Source: Clostridiales bacterium (GTDB lineage Bacteria > Bacillota > Clostridia > Saccharofermentanales > Saccharofermentanaceae). Taken from it: DNA of 64,000 nucleotides. The position numbers and the translations under genes are program-made. Shown here one piece after another: positions 55,453-63,329 of the stretch. The DNA lies in NCBI GenBank assembly GCA_017617525.1, contig JAFZWA010000003.1, positions 1-64,000 of the forward strand. Reading direction: 5' to 3'. The notes beneath the pieces were generated by a model that was given only the letters and a program-made list of their open reading frames with translations, was not told the origin of the DNA and did no database searches. The stretch's first letter is position 1. Each line of letters opens with the position of its first letter.

Positions 55453-55755
55453 ATGGACAAATATATATCGACACCACAAATAGGGAAGATCTTATTTGAA
55501 GAGTTCATGAAACCTATGGATATCTCTGCATATAAACTTGCTAAAGATATTCATGTTCCTGTATCGCGCGTTCAGGATATTCTTCACGGAAGAAGGAAAA
55601 TAACTGCAGATACATCTCTTCGCCTGGCTAAGTACTTTGGTGTGTCAGATTGCTATTTTCTGTCGATGCAGAATGATATTGATGTCAGAGAGATGAAGAT
55701 CGCACTCAAAGAAGAAATCGAGGCAATTCAGCCATATCAGAGCATTGCCATGTGA
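55453..55755 (+). CDS. higA: HigA-family antitoxin / XRE regulator
   Basis: 100 residues. GKILFEEFMKPMDISAYKLAKDI leads into the helix-turn-helix PVSRVQDILHGRRKITADTSLRLAKYFGVS, typical of HigA (VapI-type) antitoxins. It should bind the palindrome in its own promoter. GGAG lies 8 bases before the ATG; a TTG six bases upstream is unlikely. With the toxin truncated it is an orphan antitoxin, perhaps kept as a repressor or anti-addiction protein. Codon use is more AT-rich than the neighbours, suggesting acquisition by transfer. Confidence 0.88.
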   Translation: MDKYISTPQIGKILFEEFMKPMDISAYKLAKDIHVPVSRVQDILHGRRKITADTSLRLAKYFGVSDCYFLSMQNDIDVREMKIALKEEIEAIQPYQSIAM

Positions 55756-55763
55756 TTTTCCTC

Positions 55764-55793
55764 TTGACTTGCCGTTATTTCAAGTGGTATCAT
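55764..55793 (+). promoter_or_regulatory. Promoter of the T-box leader
   Basis: TTGACT (55764-55769), 18-bp spacer, TATCAT (55788-55793). Confidence 0.65.
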
Positions 55794-55796
55794 GCA

Positions 55797-56095
55797 GAAA
55801 AACCGTAGAGGAAGAGTGAGTAAGCTCTGATTCCTTCCCATCCAGAGAGTTGCCGATGGTGAGAGTGCAGCAGGAGAGGGCAGAGACGAATGGACTTCCG
55901 AGGGCAAGGGGAAAGCTCGAAAGGGCAAGTATCTGCGCCGGGGAAAGGAGCCCCGTCAACAAAATCCAGCATATGTCGGTATGCGTGAGAGGATCTCGCG
56001 AAACGCAAGTGTAGTGGGATCAAGCCGGGTGGCACCGCAGGAAAGAATAGTGTTCCTGTCCCAGCAGAAATTAAGAAGCTGGGGCGGGATTTTTG
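55797..56095 (+). ncRNA. T-box riboswitch, tryptophan specifier
   Basis: Stem I elements include AGAGAGTTGCCGATGGTGAGAG (conserved GNTG and AG-bulge region in two pieces) and the specifier loop GACGAA-TGG-ACTTCC with TGG at 55891-55893, a Trp codon followed by A. The T-box sequence GGGTGGCACCGC is at 56027-56038 in the antiterminator, followed by the terminator CCTGTCCCAGC/GCTGGGGCGGG (56055-56088) and ATTTTTG. Uncharged tRNA-Trp would allow trpB read-through. Confidence 0.95.
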
Positions 56096-56148
56096 TTTTT
56101 CCGGCAGAAAAGAAGGATCTGCCCCAATAAAACGAAAGGAGACATATT

Positions 56149-57519
56149 ATGTCTGAGAAAATTCCTTACAAAACATACCTTGACGAGAAGGAGATCCCAA
56201 CCGCATGGTATAACGTCCGCGCGGACATGAAAAACAAGCCGGCTCCGCTTCTGAATCCGGGCACACATCAGCCGATGAAGGCAGAAGAACTGGCTCCGGT
56301 ATTCTGCGAAGAACTCATCAAGCAGGAACTCGACAACGATACCGCTTATTTCCCGATCCCGGAAGAGATCCTGAAGTTCTACAAGATGTATCGTCCGTCC
56401 CCGCTGGTACGTGCTTACTTCCTCGAGAAGAAGCTCGGCACACCGGCTAAGATCTACTACAAGTTCGAAGGTAATAACACCAGCGGATCCCATAAGCTCA
56501 ATTCCGCGATCGCTCAGGCTTACTACGCTAAGAAGCAGGGCCTTAAGGGTGTAACCACAGAGACCGGCGCAGGTCAGTGGGGTACAGCTCTTTCCATGGC
56601 TTGCTCTTACTTCGATCTCGACTGTAAGGTATTCATGGTTAAGGTTTCCTACGAGCAGAAGCCGTTCCGTCGTGAAGTTATGAGAACATACGGCGCTTCC
56701 GTTACACCTTCTCCGTCCACGACAACAAATATCGGTAAGGCAATTCTCGAAAAGCACCCGGGTACAACAGGTTCTCTCGGTTGCGCGATCTCTGAGGCTG
56801 TTGAAGTTGCAGTAGGTACAGAGGGTTACCGTTACGTTCTCGGTTCCGTTCTGAACCAGGTTCTCCTGCATCAGTCTGTTATCGGTCTGGAGACAAAGGC
56901 TGCTCTCGATAAACTCGGCGAAAAGGCTGACATCATCATCGGCTGCGCAGGCGGCGGATCTAACCTCGGTGGTCTCATTTCTCCGTTTATGGGCGAAAAG
57001 CTCAGAGGCGAAGCTGATTACAGAATCATCGCTGTTGAGCCGGCATCCTGCCCGAGCTTCACACGTGGTGTATATGCTTACGACTTCTGCGATACAGGTA
57101 TGGTTTGCCCGCTCGCAAAGATGTACACACTCGGTTCCGACTTTATCCCGGCTCCGAACCACGCCGGTGGTCTCCGTTATCACGGCATGAGCTCCATCCT
57201 GTCCCAGCTCTACGATGATGGTCTCATGGAGGCTCGCAGCGTGAAGCAGACAGAAGTATTCGAAGCAGCTGAGATGTTCGCTCGTGTTGAGGGTATCCTC
57301 CCGGCACCGGAAAGCTCTCACGCGATCCGCGCCGCAATCGACGAGGCTCTCAAGTGCAAAGAGACAGGCGAAGAGAAGACCATCGTCTTCGGCCTCACAG
57401 GCACAGGTTACTTCGACCTCGTTGCTTACGAGAAGTTCCACAACGGTGAGATGGATGACTACATCCCGACTGATGAGGAACTTGCTAAGTACAGAGCTAC
57501 ACTTCCGAAGATCGACTAA
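56149..57519 (+). CDS. trpB: Tryptophan synthase beta chain, TrpB2 type
   Basis: 456 residues, longer than TrpB1. RPSPLVRAYFLEK, KFEGNNTSGSHKLNSA with PLP Lys116, ETGAGQWGTALS and CAGGGSNLGG are TrpB hallmarks; the length and the KKLGTPAKIYYK and N-terminal extension fit the TrpB2 group. It condenses indole and serine to tryptophan. No trpA is adjacent, so it may salvage free indole. The Trp T-box directly upstream supports a Trp role. AAAGGAG precedes the ATG. Confidence 0.93.
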   Translation: MSEKIPYKTYLDEKEIPTAWYNVRADMKNKPAPLLNPGTHQPMKAEELAPVFCEELIKQELDNDTAYFPIPEEILKFYKMYRPSPLVRAYFLEKKLGTPAKIYYKFEGNNTSGSHKLNSAIAQAYYAKKQGLKGVTTETGAGQWGTALSMACSYFDLDCKVFMVKVSYEQKPFRREVMRTYGASVTPSPSTTTNIGKAILEKHPGTTGSLGCAISEAVEVAVGTEGYRYVLGSVLNQVLLHQSVIGLETKAALDKLGEKADIIIGCAGGGSNLGGLISPFMGEKLRGEADYRIIAVEPASCPSFTRGVYAYDFCDTGMVCPLAKMYTLGSDFIPAPNHAGGLRYHGMSSILSQLYDDGLMEARSVKQTEVFEAAEMFARVEGILPAPESSHAIRAAIDEALKCKETGEEKTIVFGLTGTGYFDLVAYEKFHNGEMDDYIPTDEELAKYRATLPKID

Positions 57520-57553
57520 TACACCGCTTTAGATTAATACGCTTAAAAACAGA

Positions 57554-57634
57554 AGACAGATCCAAATCGTGAGGAGCGATTCCGCAGGGCTAAACCCGAG
57601 GACTGGCGACGATGATTATGGATCTGTCTTTTTG
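57554..57634 (+). ncRNA. Complex hairpin/terminator after trpB
   Basis: AGACAGATCC (57554-57563) pairs with GGATCTGTCT (57620-57629), then TTTTTG. Instead of a short loop, the stem encloses ~56 bases with an ATCGT/ACGAT stem and a GGGCTAAACCC hairpin, so a branched fold. It can act as a terminator, but the conserved-looking interior (GGAGCGATTCCGC, GGACTGGCGACG) hints at a ligand-binding or regulatory RNA. No class recognised. Confidence 0.5.
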
Positions 57635-57760
57635 TTCGTAAAAAGAGTGTAAACCTTAAATGCATTTGTGGATTTCTTCTTTCAGTTTCATATAATGGAT
57701 ACATAAGTGCTTTTCACGAAGAATGATCACCCGATGACGGGAAAGAGTTCGGAGGACGAT

Positions 57761-59152
57761 ATGGTGTCTTTTGATGATATGCTGAAGCAGTATAAGACGA
57801 AAACGTGCATTCTCTCGATCGATATGATCGATGAGACGAGATATGGCAATATCCGCGTGCTCGCGGGAAACGAACCGCACTGCGAGGATATCCTTCATAT
57901 CACGGGTCATCCGTTTGTTCCGGGATGTCCGTATGAGATGTGCTTTCCGAAAGATATGAATTTCGAAGACTTTGTTTACCGTTGCGCGATCGGCGGTGAA
58001 CCGATGCACACTTACGTAAACCTTTACCAGATGGGTCTTTGGCTCAATATGTTCATGATCCCTCTGCACTGTGACGAAGAGAATAAGGGCTACTGCATCT
58101 ATTCGTACGAAGTCACCCCGCAGGCCAATACTGAGAAGATGTCGGATCTTTCGGCGGATGCTTCGGCGCGAGTTCTCGAGACATGCATCAAGTTCCGCGG
58201 TACCACGAATTTTGAGGCGACCGTTCAGGAAGTCATCGGTGATATCCGTGAGATCTGCGACTCGGATGAGTGCTGTCTGCTGCTTCTGGATACGGACGCG
58301 AAGGAATGCCGCGCTTTAGGTGAAGCAAGACGAAGTGAGTCCTTGCCGTCGATCACTGAGTTTATGAACGAAGGCTTCTACGATATGGTGAAAAACTGGG
58401 AGAACACACTTCAGGGAAGTACCTGCATCATTATCAACGAAGAGCAGGATATGGACGAGATCCGAAGAAGAGACCCGGTATGGTATGAGTCCCTTACGGA
58501 AGCCAATATCCGAAGCCTGGTGCTTTTCCCGCTGAAAAGAGGAGAAGATATCCTGGGTTATATCTGGGCTTCGAACTTTAATACCGAGAATGCCGTTAAG
58601 ATCAAGGAGACGCTCGAGCTGACGACCTTCTTCGTAGCGTCCGAGATCGCGAACCATCTCCTTGTCGAAAGACTTCGTATCTTAAGTTCGATCGATATGC
58701 TTACCGGTATCAAGAACAGAAATATCATGAACAACCGTATCGACCGCGTTATTGCCGGAAAGGATTCCCTGAAGGAACCTTTCGCGATCATCTTTGCCGA
58801 CTTAAACGGCCTCAAGCAGCTCAACGATACGCAGGGCCATCACATGGGCGACGAGATGATCAAGGAAGCGGCAGATATCCTGTCGGACGTTTTCTCGGAC
58901 GCGGAAGTGTACCGTGCCGGCGGCGACGAATTCATGGTCATTGCCTGCGATATGGAAGCGGATACGGTCGAAACTCGCGTGAAAGAGCTTCTTGAAAAAG
59001 CAAATGCCACAGAAACGGTCAGATTTGCCGTTGGTGTGGCGTTAAGTAAAGATGAGCCGGATATCCTCAAGGCCATGCGAGCGGCCGACCAGAGAATGTA
59101 CGCGGATAAGAACGCGTTCTATGACGCGCATCCGGAGCTGAAATATCACTGA
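57761..59152 (+). CDS. GAF-GGDEF protein (putative diguanylate cyclase)
   Basis: 463 residues, soluble. A Cys-rich N-terminal region (~1-130) with a CPYEMCFP segment, a GAF-type domain (~140-295: ATVQEVIGDIREICDSDE, LVLFPLKRGEDILGYIWASN) and GGDEF (~300-463: LTGIKNRNIMNNR, FADLNGLKQLNDTQGHHMGDE, AGGDEF with GGDEF at 387-391). The active site looks intact, so c-di-GMP synthesis is expected. No membrane segment. ATGs at 57734 and 57761 and a GTG at 57707 are in frame; only 57761 has a good site (GGAGG, 7 bases), and TATAAT at 57691-57696 argues against 57707. Confidence 0.83.
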   Translation: MVSFDDMLKQYKTKTCILSIDMIDETRYGNIRVLAGNEPHCEDILHITGHPFVPGCPYEMCFPKDMNFEDFVYRCAIGGEPMHTYVNLYQMGLWLNMFMIPLHCDEENKGYCIYSYEVTPQANTEKMSDLSADASARVLETCIKFRGTTNFEATVQEVIGDIREICDSDECCLLLLDTDAKECRALGEARRSESLPSITEFMNEGFYDMVKNWENTLQGSTCIIINEEQDMDEIRRRDPVWYESLTEANIRSLVLFPLKRGEDILGYIWASNFNTENAVKIKETLELTTFFVASEIANHLLVERLRILSSIDMLTGIKNRNIMNNRIDRVIAGKDSLKEPFAIIFADLNGLKQLNDTQGHHMGDEMIKEAADILSDVFSDAEVYRAGGDEFMVIACDMEADTVETRVKELLEKANATETVRFAVGVALSKDEPDILKAMRAADQRMYADKNAFYDAHPELKYH

Positions 59153-59166
59153 TCGTGATAAGAACA

Positions 59167-59184
59167 GTGCTTTTCGAAAAGCAC
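59167..59184. repeat. 18-bp palindrome made of two AAAAGCAC octamers
   Basis: GTGCTTTTCGAAAAGCAC, a perfect palindrome between the converging GGDEF and Rrf2 genes. It is two head-to-head copies of the octamer that is over-represented across this window. It could also form a short RNA hairpin. Confidence 0.85.
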
Positions 59185-59189
59185 CTGTC

Positions 59190-59585
59190 TCAGATCAGAT
59201 CGCTCAGTTTCTTACTGTAGAAAAAGTCGTGAACCATCTTGTCATATTCTTCCCACATGGGCAGAGTCTGGCAAGATGCTTTTCTCGGGCAGGTATTTGT
59301 CTTGTCGGAAAGGCAGGCAACGGGCGCGAGTTTTCCTTCCATGAGTTCTAAGATCTCGCCGATCTTATAATCCTTCGGTTTTCTGGTGAGCTTGTATCCG
59401 CCGCCTTTTCCGCTGGCGCCCGTAACGAGACCGCCCGCGACCATGTCCTTGACGATGATCTCCAGATACTTCTTGGAAATATCCTGTCTTTCGGCAATGT
59501 CTTTCAGCGGGACATAATTCCCGGTATCGTGCTCGGCCAGATCGATCATGACGCGGATCGCGTAACGTCCTTTTGTAGAAACCAT
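59190..59585 (-). CDS. Rrf2-family transcriptional regulator with three cysteines
   Basis: 131 residues. Winged helix at the N-terminus (MVSTKGRYAIRVMIDLAEH, DISKKYLEIIVKDMV, GKGGGYKLTR) as in IscR, CymR and NsrR. Cys91, Cys99 and Cys105 (CX7CX5C) lie where IscR/NsrR bind an Fe-S cluster, so it may sense iron-sulfur status, redox or NO; CymR lacks them. AAAGGAG precedes the start. Its promoter overlaps a near match to the two palindromes at the metY-cysK promoter, which makes autoregulation and sulfur-operon control plausible. Confidence 0.88.
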   Translation of the reverse strand: MVSTKGRYAIRVMIDLAEHDTGNYVPLKDIAERQDISKKYLEIIVKDMVAGGLVTGASGKGGGYKLTRKPKDYKIGEILELMEGKLAPVACLSDKTNTCPRKASCQTLPMWEEYDKMVHDFFYSKKLSDLI

Positions 59586-59618
59586 AGGATTTCTCCTTTC
59601 CAGAACAGATTGATATTA

Positions 59619-59651
59619 CCTATTATACCGCAAGGTGAATGGGTGAATCAA
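59619..59651 (-). promoter_or_regulatory. Rrf2 gene promoter with putative autoregulatory site
   Basis: On the minus strand TTGATT (59651-59646), 18-bp spacer, TATAAT (59627-59622). CCTATTATACCGCAAGG (59619-59635) covers the -10 and matches the CCTANT-N5-ANTAGG palindromes at 45163 and 45205 in the left half, and in G..AGG on the right. Confidence 0.55.
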
Positions 59652-59696
59652 TAGTCCGGATCAGGAATAAAAGGCGATTCGTTTTCTGTTTTCGCA

Positions 59697-60584
59697 TCAA
59701 AGATCGAATACGAAATACAGTTTATCTTCGGAGGCTTTTTTCTTCTCGATGATGTCGTTTCTCATGCTGACCAGATCGAAGTCGAGACCGAAGTAGAAGT
59801 CGTACGTGTCACTTGTTTCGCTGTGGATCCAGTACTCACCGTCGCTCTGGATCTTGCCGTTCTTATTCATGAAGATGTCGCTGATGACGACGCAGTCGTA
59901 ACCTTCCTTGGTCTGTCCGTCACCCGTTTCGAGAACGAGCTTATAGAAGAAGTACACGCCGTTACCACGATCTGTCGTGATCAGGTACTTTTCGAGAAGT
60001 TCCGGCTCCTGCTCCAGGCTCCAGATATTGAGTCCGTCGTCGGTCGCTTCGTAGATCGAGCCGGCATGATCTTCTTTTAAGTACTTCAGCGCCATCTTTT
60101 CCGCTTCTTTCATAAAAGCGTCATCGCTCAGAAGTTCCGTCTTCGTCAGACGATACGATTCCGGTTTGTTGCGCATCATCTCTTCGTAACGGGCGGCTTC
60201 CTGCTCTTTCTTCTTATCGTCGCTCTTTTTGACCAGGTAAATCATGCCCGCTACGATCGCTGCGAGAACGACGAGCATGATGACCATCCTGACAATGGTC
60301 TTCAGCATCGAGCGGAGATGACGGGCCTTTTTCAGTTTCTCTTCGTAGGCTTCCTTTTCGAGCTTCTGCGCTTCCAGTTCCTGGTAATGTTGCTGAAGGT
60401 TTACCTTCTTCTGATCGAGGGATCTTCGGATGTATTCTTCCGCGTTGGCGATCCTTTCGATTGCCTCGTTGTTGCTGTCTTTTTCGATCTCCGTGATCGA
60501 ATTACAGTATTCGCAGACGAGTTTTCCGTCGACGAGGTGAAGGGGAGCATTACAGTTTTTACAGTTCATTACGACCAGTTTCAT
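59697..60584 (-). CDS. Zinc-ribbon membrane protein, third of a triad
   Basis: 295 residues. N-terminal zinc ribbon (NCKNCNAPLHL, LVCEYCNS), a long charged coiled coil (~35-85), one membrane segment (~95-117), then an outer domain of ~170 residues rich in Tyr/Asp with a GYDCVVISDIFMN strand. The ribbon would be cytosolic. Start overlaps the previous gene by 4 bp. Family not recognised. It shares architecture but little sequence with the two upstream genes. AGGAGG precedes it. Confidence 0.72.
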   Translation of the reverse strand: MKLVVMNCKNCNAPLHLVDGKLVCEYCNSITEIEKDSNNEAIERIANAEEYIRRSLDQKKVNLQQHYQELEAQKLEKEAYEEKLKKARHLRSMLKTIVRMVIMLVVLAAIVAGMIYLVKKSDDKKKEQEAARYEEMMRNKPESYRLTKTELLSDDAFMKEAEKMALKYLKEDHAGSIYEATDDGLNIWSLEQEPELLEKYLITTDRGNGVYFFYKLVLETGDGQTKEGYDCVVISDIFMNKNGKIQSDGEYWIHSETSDTYDFYFGLDFDLVSMRNDIIEKKKASEDKLYFVFDL

Positions 60585-61456
60585 TTGTCGGCTCCTCCTT
60601 TCAATGTATCGATCGGCATAATTTCATAGTCGTCGTATCCGAGAAGCAATTCGCGGTAGAGCTGATCTTTTTCAAAGAATCCTCTCCATCCCGTATTACT
60701 GGAGCGGGAAAAGGCATGCTCATTTGCAGTCGGATCTCCGTATTTATCCTTGGCGATCTCATTAAAACTGACGACATCGTAAATATATATCTGCTCGTAT
60801 GTATCATCGTATACATACGGGATCTGATAGACGATCCAAAGTTCAGGAGCATGGCTGGTTTTTTCGGTCATCAGATAAAGGTCGGTCATTTCCGGATCGC
60901 CGGCGAGATGCGCGGTGCGCTCTTGCAGGAAGCGTGTGTCGGTGACCGGAGATCCGATGCGGATCTTGTATTCGTAGTTCTGTCCTCTGGCCACTTCATT
61001 TTCCAGGAAGTGCAGATCCGAAGTTACGAGTTCAACGAGCTGCTGCGCGCTTTCCTTGTCCTTCGCCGCCTGCTGTTCCTTGTGGCTTTTCCAGTTTTTG
61101 CTCGACCAGATGACCATTGCGATGACTGCCGCGAAACCGATCCCCATGACGACGAGATATGTGGTAGCTGCCTTTGTTGCCGTCTTCAGGCTATCTTTTA
61201 ATTCCTTCTGGAGCTTTCTCTGCTGTTCGCGGTCCGCCATGCTCTCACTTAACTGAAAGTCTGTCTGCATGACTTCCAAGTCGCTTTGAAGGAGCATCTT
61301 CGTTCTGTCTGCCTGGGTAACGAGCTCCGTGTATTTTACGTCCGCTTCGTCATAGTCAATGGTAAAAGCACTGCCGCAGCTGCTGCAGAAGAACATGTCT
61401 CCCTGCTGCTGAAGGTAACCGTTGCACTGCGGACAATTGAGATTCGTCAATTTCAT
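60581..61456 (-). CDS. Zinc-ribbon membrane protein, second of a triad
   Basis: 291 residues. Zinc ribbon NCPQCNGYL and FCSSCGSAF (residues ~8-30), a coiled-coil region (~40-92), a membrane segment (~96-117), and an outer domain with a YEYKIRIGSPV strand, WIVYQIPYVYDDTYEQIYIYDVVSF (in parts) and a C-terminal LGYDDYEIMPID. Same layout as its neighbours. GGAGG precedes the start. It overlaps the third gene by 4 bp and follows the first after 21 bp, so all three are one transcript. Confidence 0.72.
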   Translation of the reverse strand: MKLTNLNCPQCNGYLQQQGDMFFCSSCGSAFTIDYDEADVKYTELVTQADRTKMLLQSDLEVMQTDFQLSESMADREQQRKLQKELKDSLKTATKAATTYLVVMGIGFAAVIAMVIWSSKNWKSHKEQQAAKDKESAQQLVELVTSDLHFLENEVARGQNYEYKIRIGSPVTDTRFLQERTAHLAGDPEMTDLYLMTEKTSHAPELWIVYQIPYVYDDTYEQIYIYDVVSFNEIAKDKYGDPTANEHAFSRSSNTGWRGFFEKDQLYRELLLGYDDYEIMPIDTLKGGADK

Positions 61457-61477
61457 GTTTCTTCCTCCTTATCCGCG

Positions 61478-62362
61478 TTAGTTTGAGATCTTCGAAAAGA
61501 GCTCTTGTGTGATGGGCAGTTCAGTTACTTTATCGCCGCTGTTTTTGGCGTCATTGATGGTCTCCTGATGCAGAAGATCCAGGTCGGTATATCCGCCGTC
61601 AGAAGCGCTGTAAGAGTGCCCGATGATGTACGGGGAGTAGTCGCTTACGACGGTTCCGTCAGAGTTCATGCTCTTAAGGTAGATCTTCATGGTGACATAA
61701 AGCTCGACAGTGGTTCCGTCGTCTGTCTGATAGAGGTTTTTCCAGACCATCATGACGAAGGTGCCGTAGTCGCCCTTCGGCTGGATCGAATAAAGCTCGA
61801 TCAGCTCCGGGGAGCCCGTTTTCTTTGCTATAACATCGAAGTCGATCTCCTGCGCGGTTTCCTTATCGGCATAGTAGTAGCCGGAGGCAATTACTTCATC
61901 CAGGCAGGAAGGATCTTTTACCAGATCGTTGACAGGGAACATGACCTGTTTTTGTTCTTGCGCGGTGTTCGAAGAATCATCGTTTCCGTTGAGTACGTTT
62001 GTATTCTTGACGGTAAATCCGACCGCGCCGAAGAGAATGATACGACCGATAAAAAGGATGATCCCGACGAAGAAGATGATAAGGAAAGGCTTGGCAAATT
62101 TCATCAGCGCCACCTGGCCGGTTCTTCTTGCCGCGTTGGCGTTTTTCGCCTGCTGAATGGACTGTTGGGCCTGGTAGACCGCCTGTCTTCTCTGCGCGTC
62201 CGCCTGCGCGCGCTGATACGCCGTCTCCTGACGAGCGCGCTCGACATCGTCGGCCTGCCAGTCCGTGGCAAAGGAACTGCCGCAGATCTGGCAGAACCAG
62301 GTTCCGTTTTGAAGCGTCAAAGGCGAATTGCAATTCGGGCATTTCCTGATCTCATTAGCCAT
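61478..62362 (-). CDS. Zinc-ribbon membrane protein, first of a triad
   Basis: 294 residues. Zinc ribbon KCPNCNSPLTL and FCQICGSSF (~8-31), an Ala/Gln/Arg-rich coiled coil (~38-80), a membrane segment (~88-118), then an outer domain with a TFVMMVWKNLYQTDDGTTVELYVTM stretch (in parts) resembling a beta-sheet sensor, and a short acidic linker. AAGGAG precedes the start. It has its own promoter upstream. No enzyme motifs are seen in any of the three. Function unknown; a membrane complex is a fair guess. Confidence 0.72.
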   Translation of the reverse strand: MANEIRKCPNCNSPLTLQNGTWFCQICGSSFATDWQADDVERARQETAYQRAQADAQRRQAVYQAQQSIQQAKNANAARRTGQVALMKFAKPFLIIFFVGIILFIGRIILFGAVGFTVKNTNVLNGNDDSSNTAQEQKQVMFPVNDLVKDPSCLDEVIASGYYYADKETAQEIDFDVIAKKTGSPELIELYSIQPKGDYGTFVMMVWKNLYQTDDGTTVELYVTMKIYLKSMNSDGTVVSDYSPYIIGHSYSASDGGYTDLDLLHQETINDAKNSGDKVTELPITQELFSKISN

Positions 62363-62398
62363 ATTGATCGTCTCCTTATCCCTTGAATTCCATTGTGA

Positions 62399-62426
62399 TT
62401 ATAGCATAAGGAAATAAACGTCAAAA
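62399..62426 (-). promoter_or_regulatory. Promoter of the zinc-ribbon triad
   Basis: On the minus strand, TTTGAC (62426-62421), 16-bp spacer, TATAAT (62404-62399). Confidence 0.6.
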
Positions 62427-62500
62427 ACCGTTGAGATACATATTTTATGTGGTTTATTTCGCGGCCGAGGACCGGCACGAGAAAAGACTTTCTTTTGTTG

Positions 62501-63328
62501 TTAAGAACCGGTAAAGTCGTACTTTCTGACACCGAGCATCCAGAACTTATAGCTCAAATAGAAGAAGAGGATGCCGAGCGCCGGCGCGCACCATGTCAGG
62601 ACCGGAACACTGTCGGATTCAAGTATCGCAAGGCTCGGATAGTAAGCGACAAAAGCGATCGGGATCACGAAAGTGAAGAGGATCCTGAACACACCGTGGA
62701 AGATGCTCGACGGGTACTTCGCGAAGTCCTTAAAGCGGAACATGATGACCATGACATAGCCGGATCCGACGATCCAGAAGCAGGTCGCCGCCGCCGCGTT
62801 CATGATCGCGATCATAAACAGCGATGCCGTCAGGAGGAACAGCACGAGCTTCGCGATCACGAGGGGCGTGACGGGAATACCGATGTGGACCCACGCGTAG
62901 ATCAGGGTGCCTACACCGAACGCGAACTGTCCGAGTCCTTTTACGTCGAAAACTTCCGACATGAAATAGAAGAAGACGTTGATCGGACGGAAGCAGTACT
63001 TGATGAAATCACCGCTTTGGACCTGGAAACGAAGGTTCCAGTTGTTGTCGAAGAAGCACTGAACGGGTGTCAGCGCGACCAGCGAGAATCCGTAGAGAAA
63101 GAGCATGTGATGGTAGTCCCAGCCGTTGATGGAAGGGAAGTTCTTGAAAAGGATCAGGAACGTCACGAAGCCCGAAAGGTTCGTCATGATCATGCCGATC
63201 GTGGAGATCAGGAAGTCCGCACGATAGCTCATCTTGCTCTTTAGATCCTGAACCAAGATCTTTCTGTATATCCGGCAGTAGAAGCCGAAGCCTCTCCTTG
63301 CCTTTGGTTTTGTCATTGTGTTTTCCAT
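62501..63328 (-). CDS. ABC-2 type transporter permease (DUF990-like)
   Basis: 275 residues, six membrane segments between ~45 and 265. GGDFIKYCFRPINVFFYFM-like QSGDFIKYCFRPINVFF and a C-terminal LGVRKYDFTGS (typical YxSAS-type end of ABC-2 exporters) are visible. It pairs with the permease that starts beyond 64000. The ATPase must be upstream, outside the window. GGAGG in the previous gene's end serves this start, 1 bp after its stop. Substrate unknown; DUF990 pairs are usually lipid or drug exporters. Confidence 0.82.
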   Translation of the reverse strand: MENTMTKPKARRGFGFYCRIYRKILVQDLKSKMSYRADFLISTIGMIMTNLSGFVTFLILFKNFPSINGWDYHHMLFLYGFSLVALTPVQCFFDNNWNLRFQVQSGDFIKYCFRPINVFFYFMSEVFDVKGLGQFAFGVGTLIYAWVHIGIPVTPLVIAKLVLFLLTASLFMIAIMNAAAATCFWIVGSGYVMVIMFRFKDFAKYPSSIFHGVFRILFTFVIPIAFVAYYPSLAILESDSVPVLTWCAPALGILFFYLSYKFWMLGVRKYDFTGS

Positions 63329-63329
63329 A

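Noticed and set aside
55737-56035. Minus-strand ORFs across the T-box
   Set aside because: They coincide with the structured T-box leader and have no coding features.
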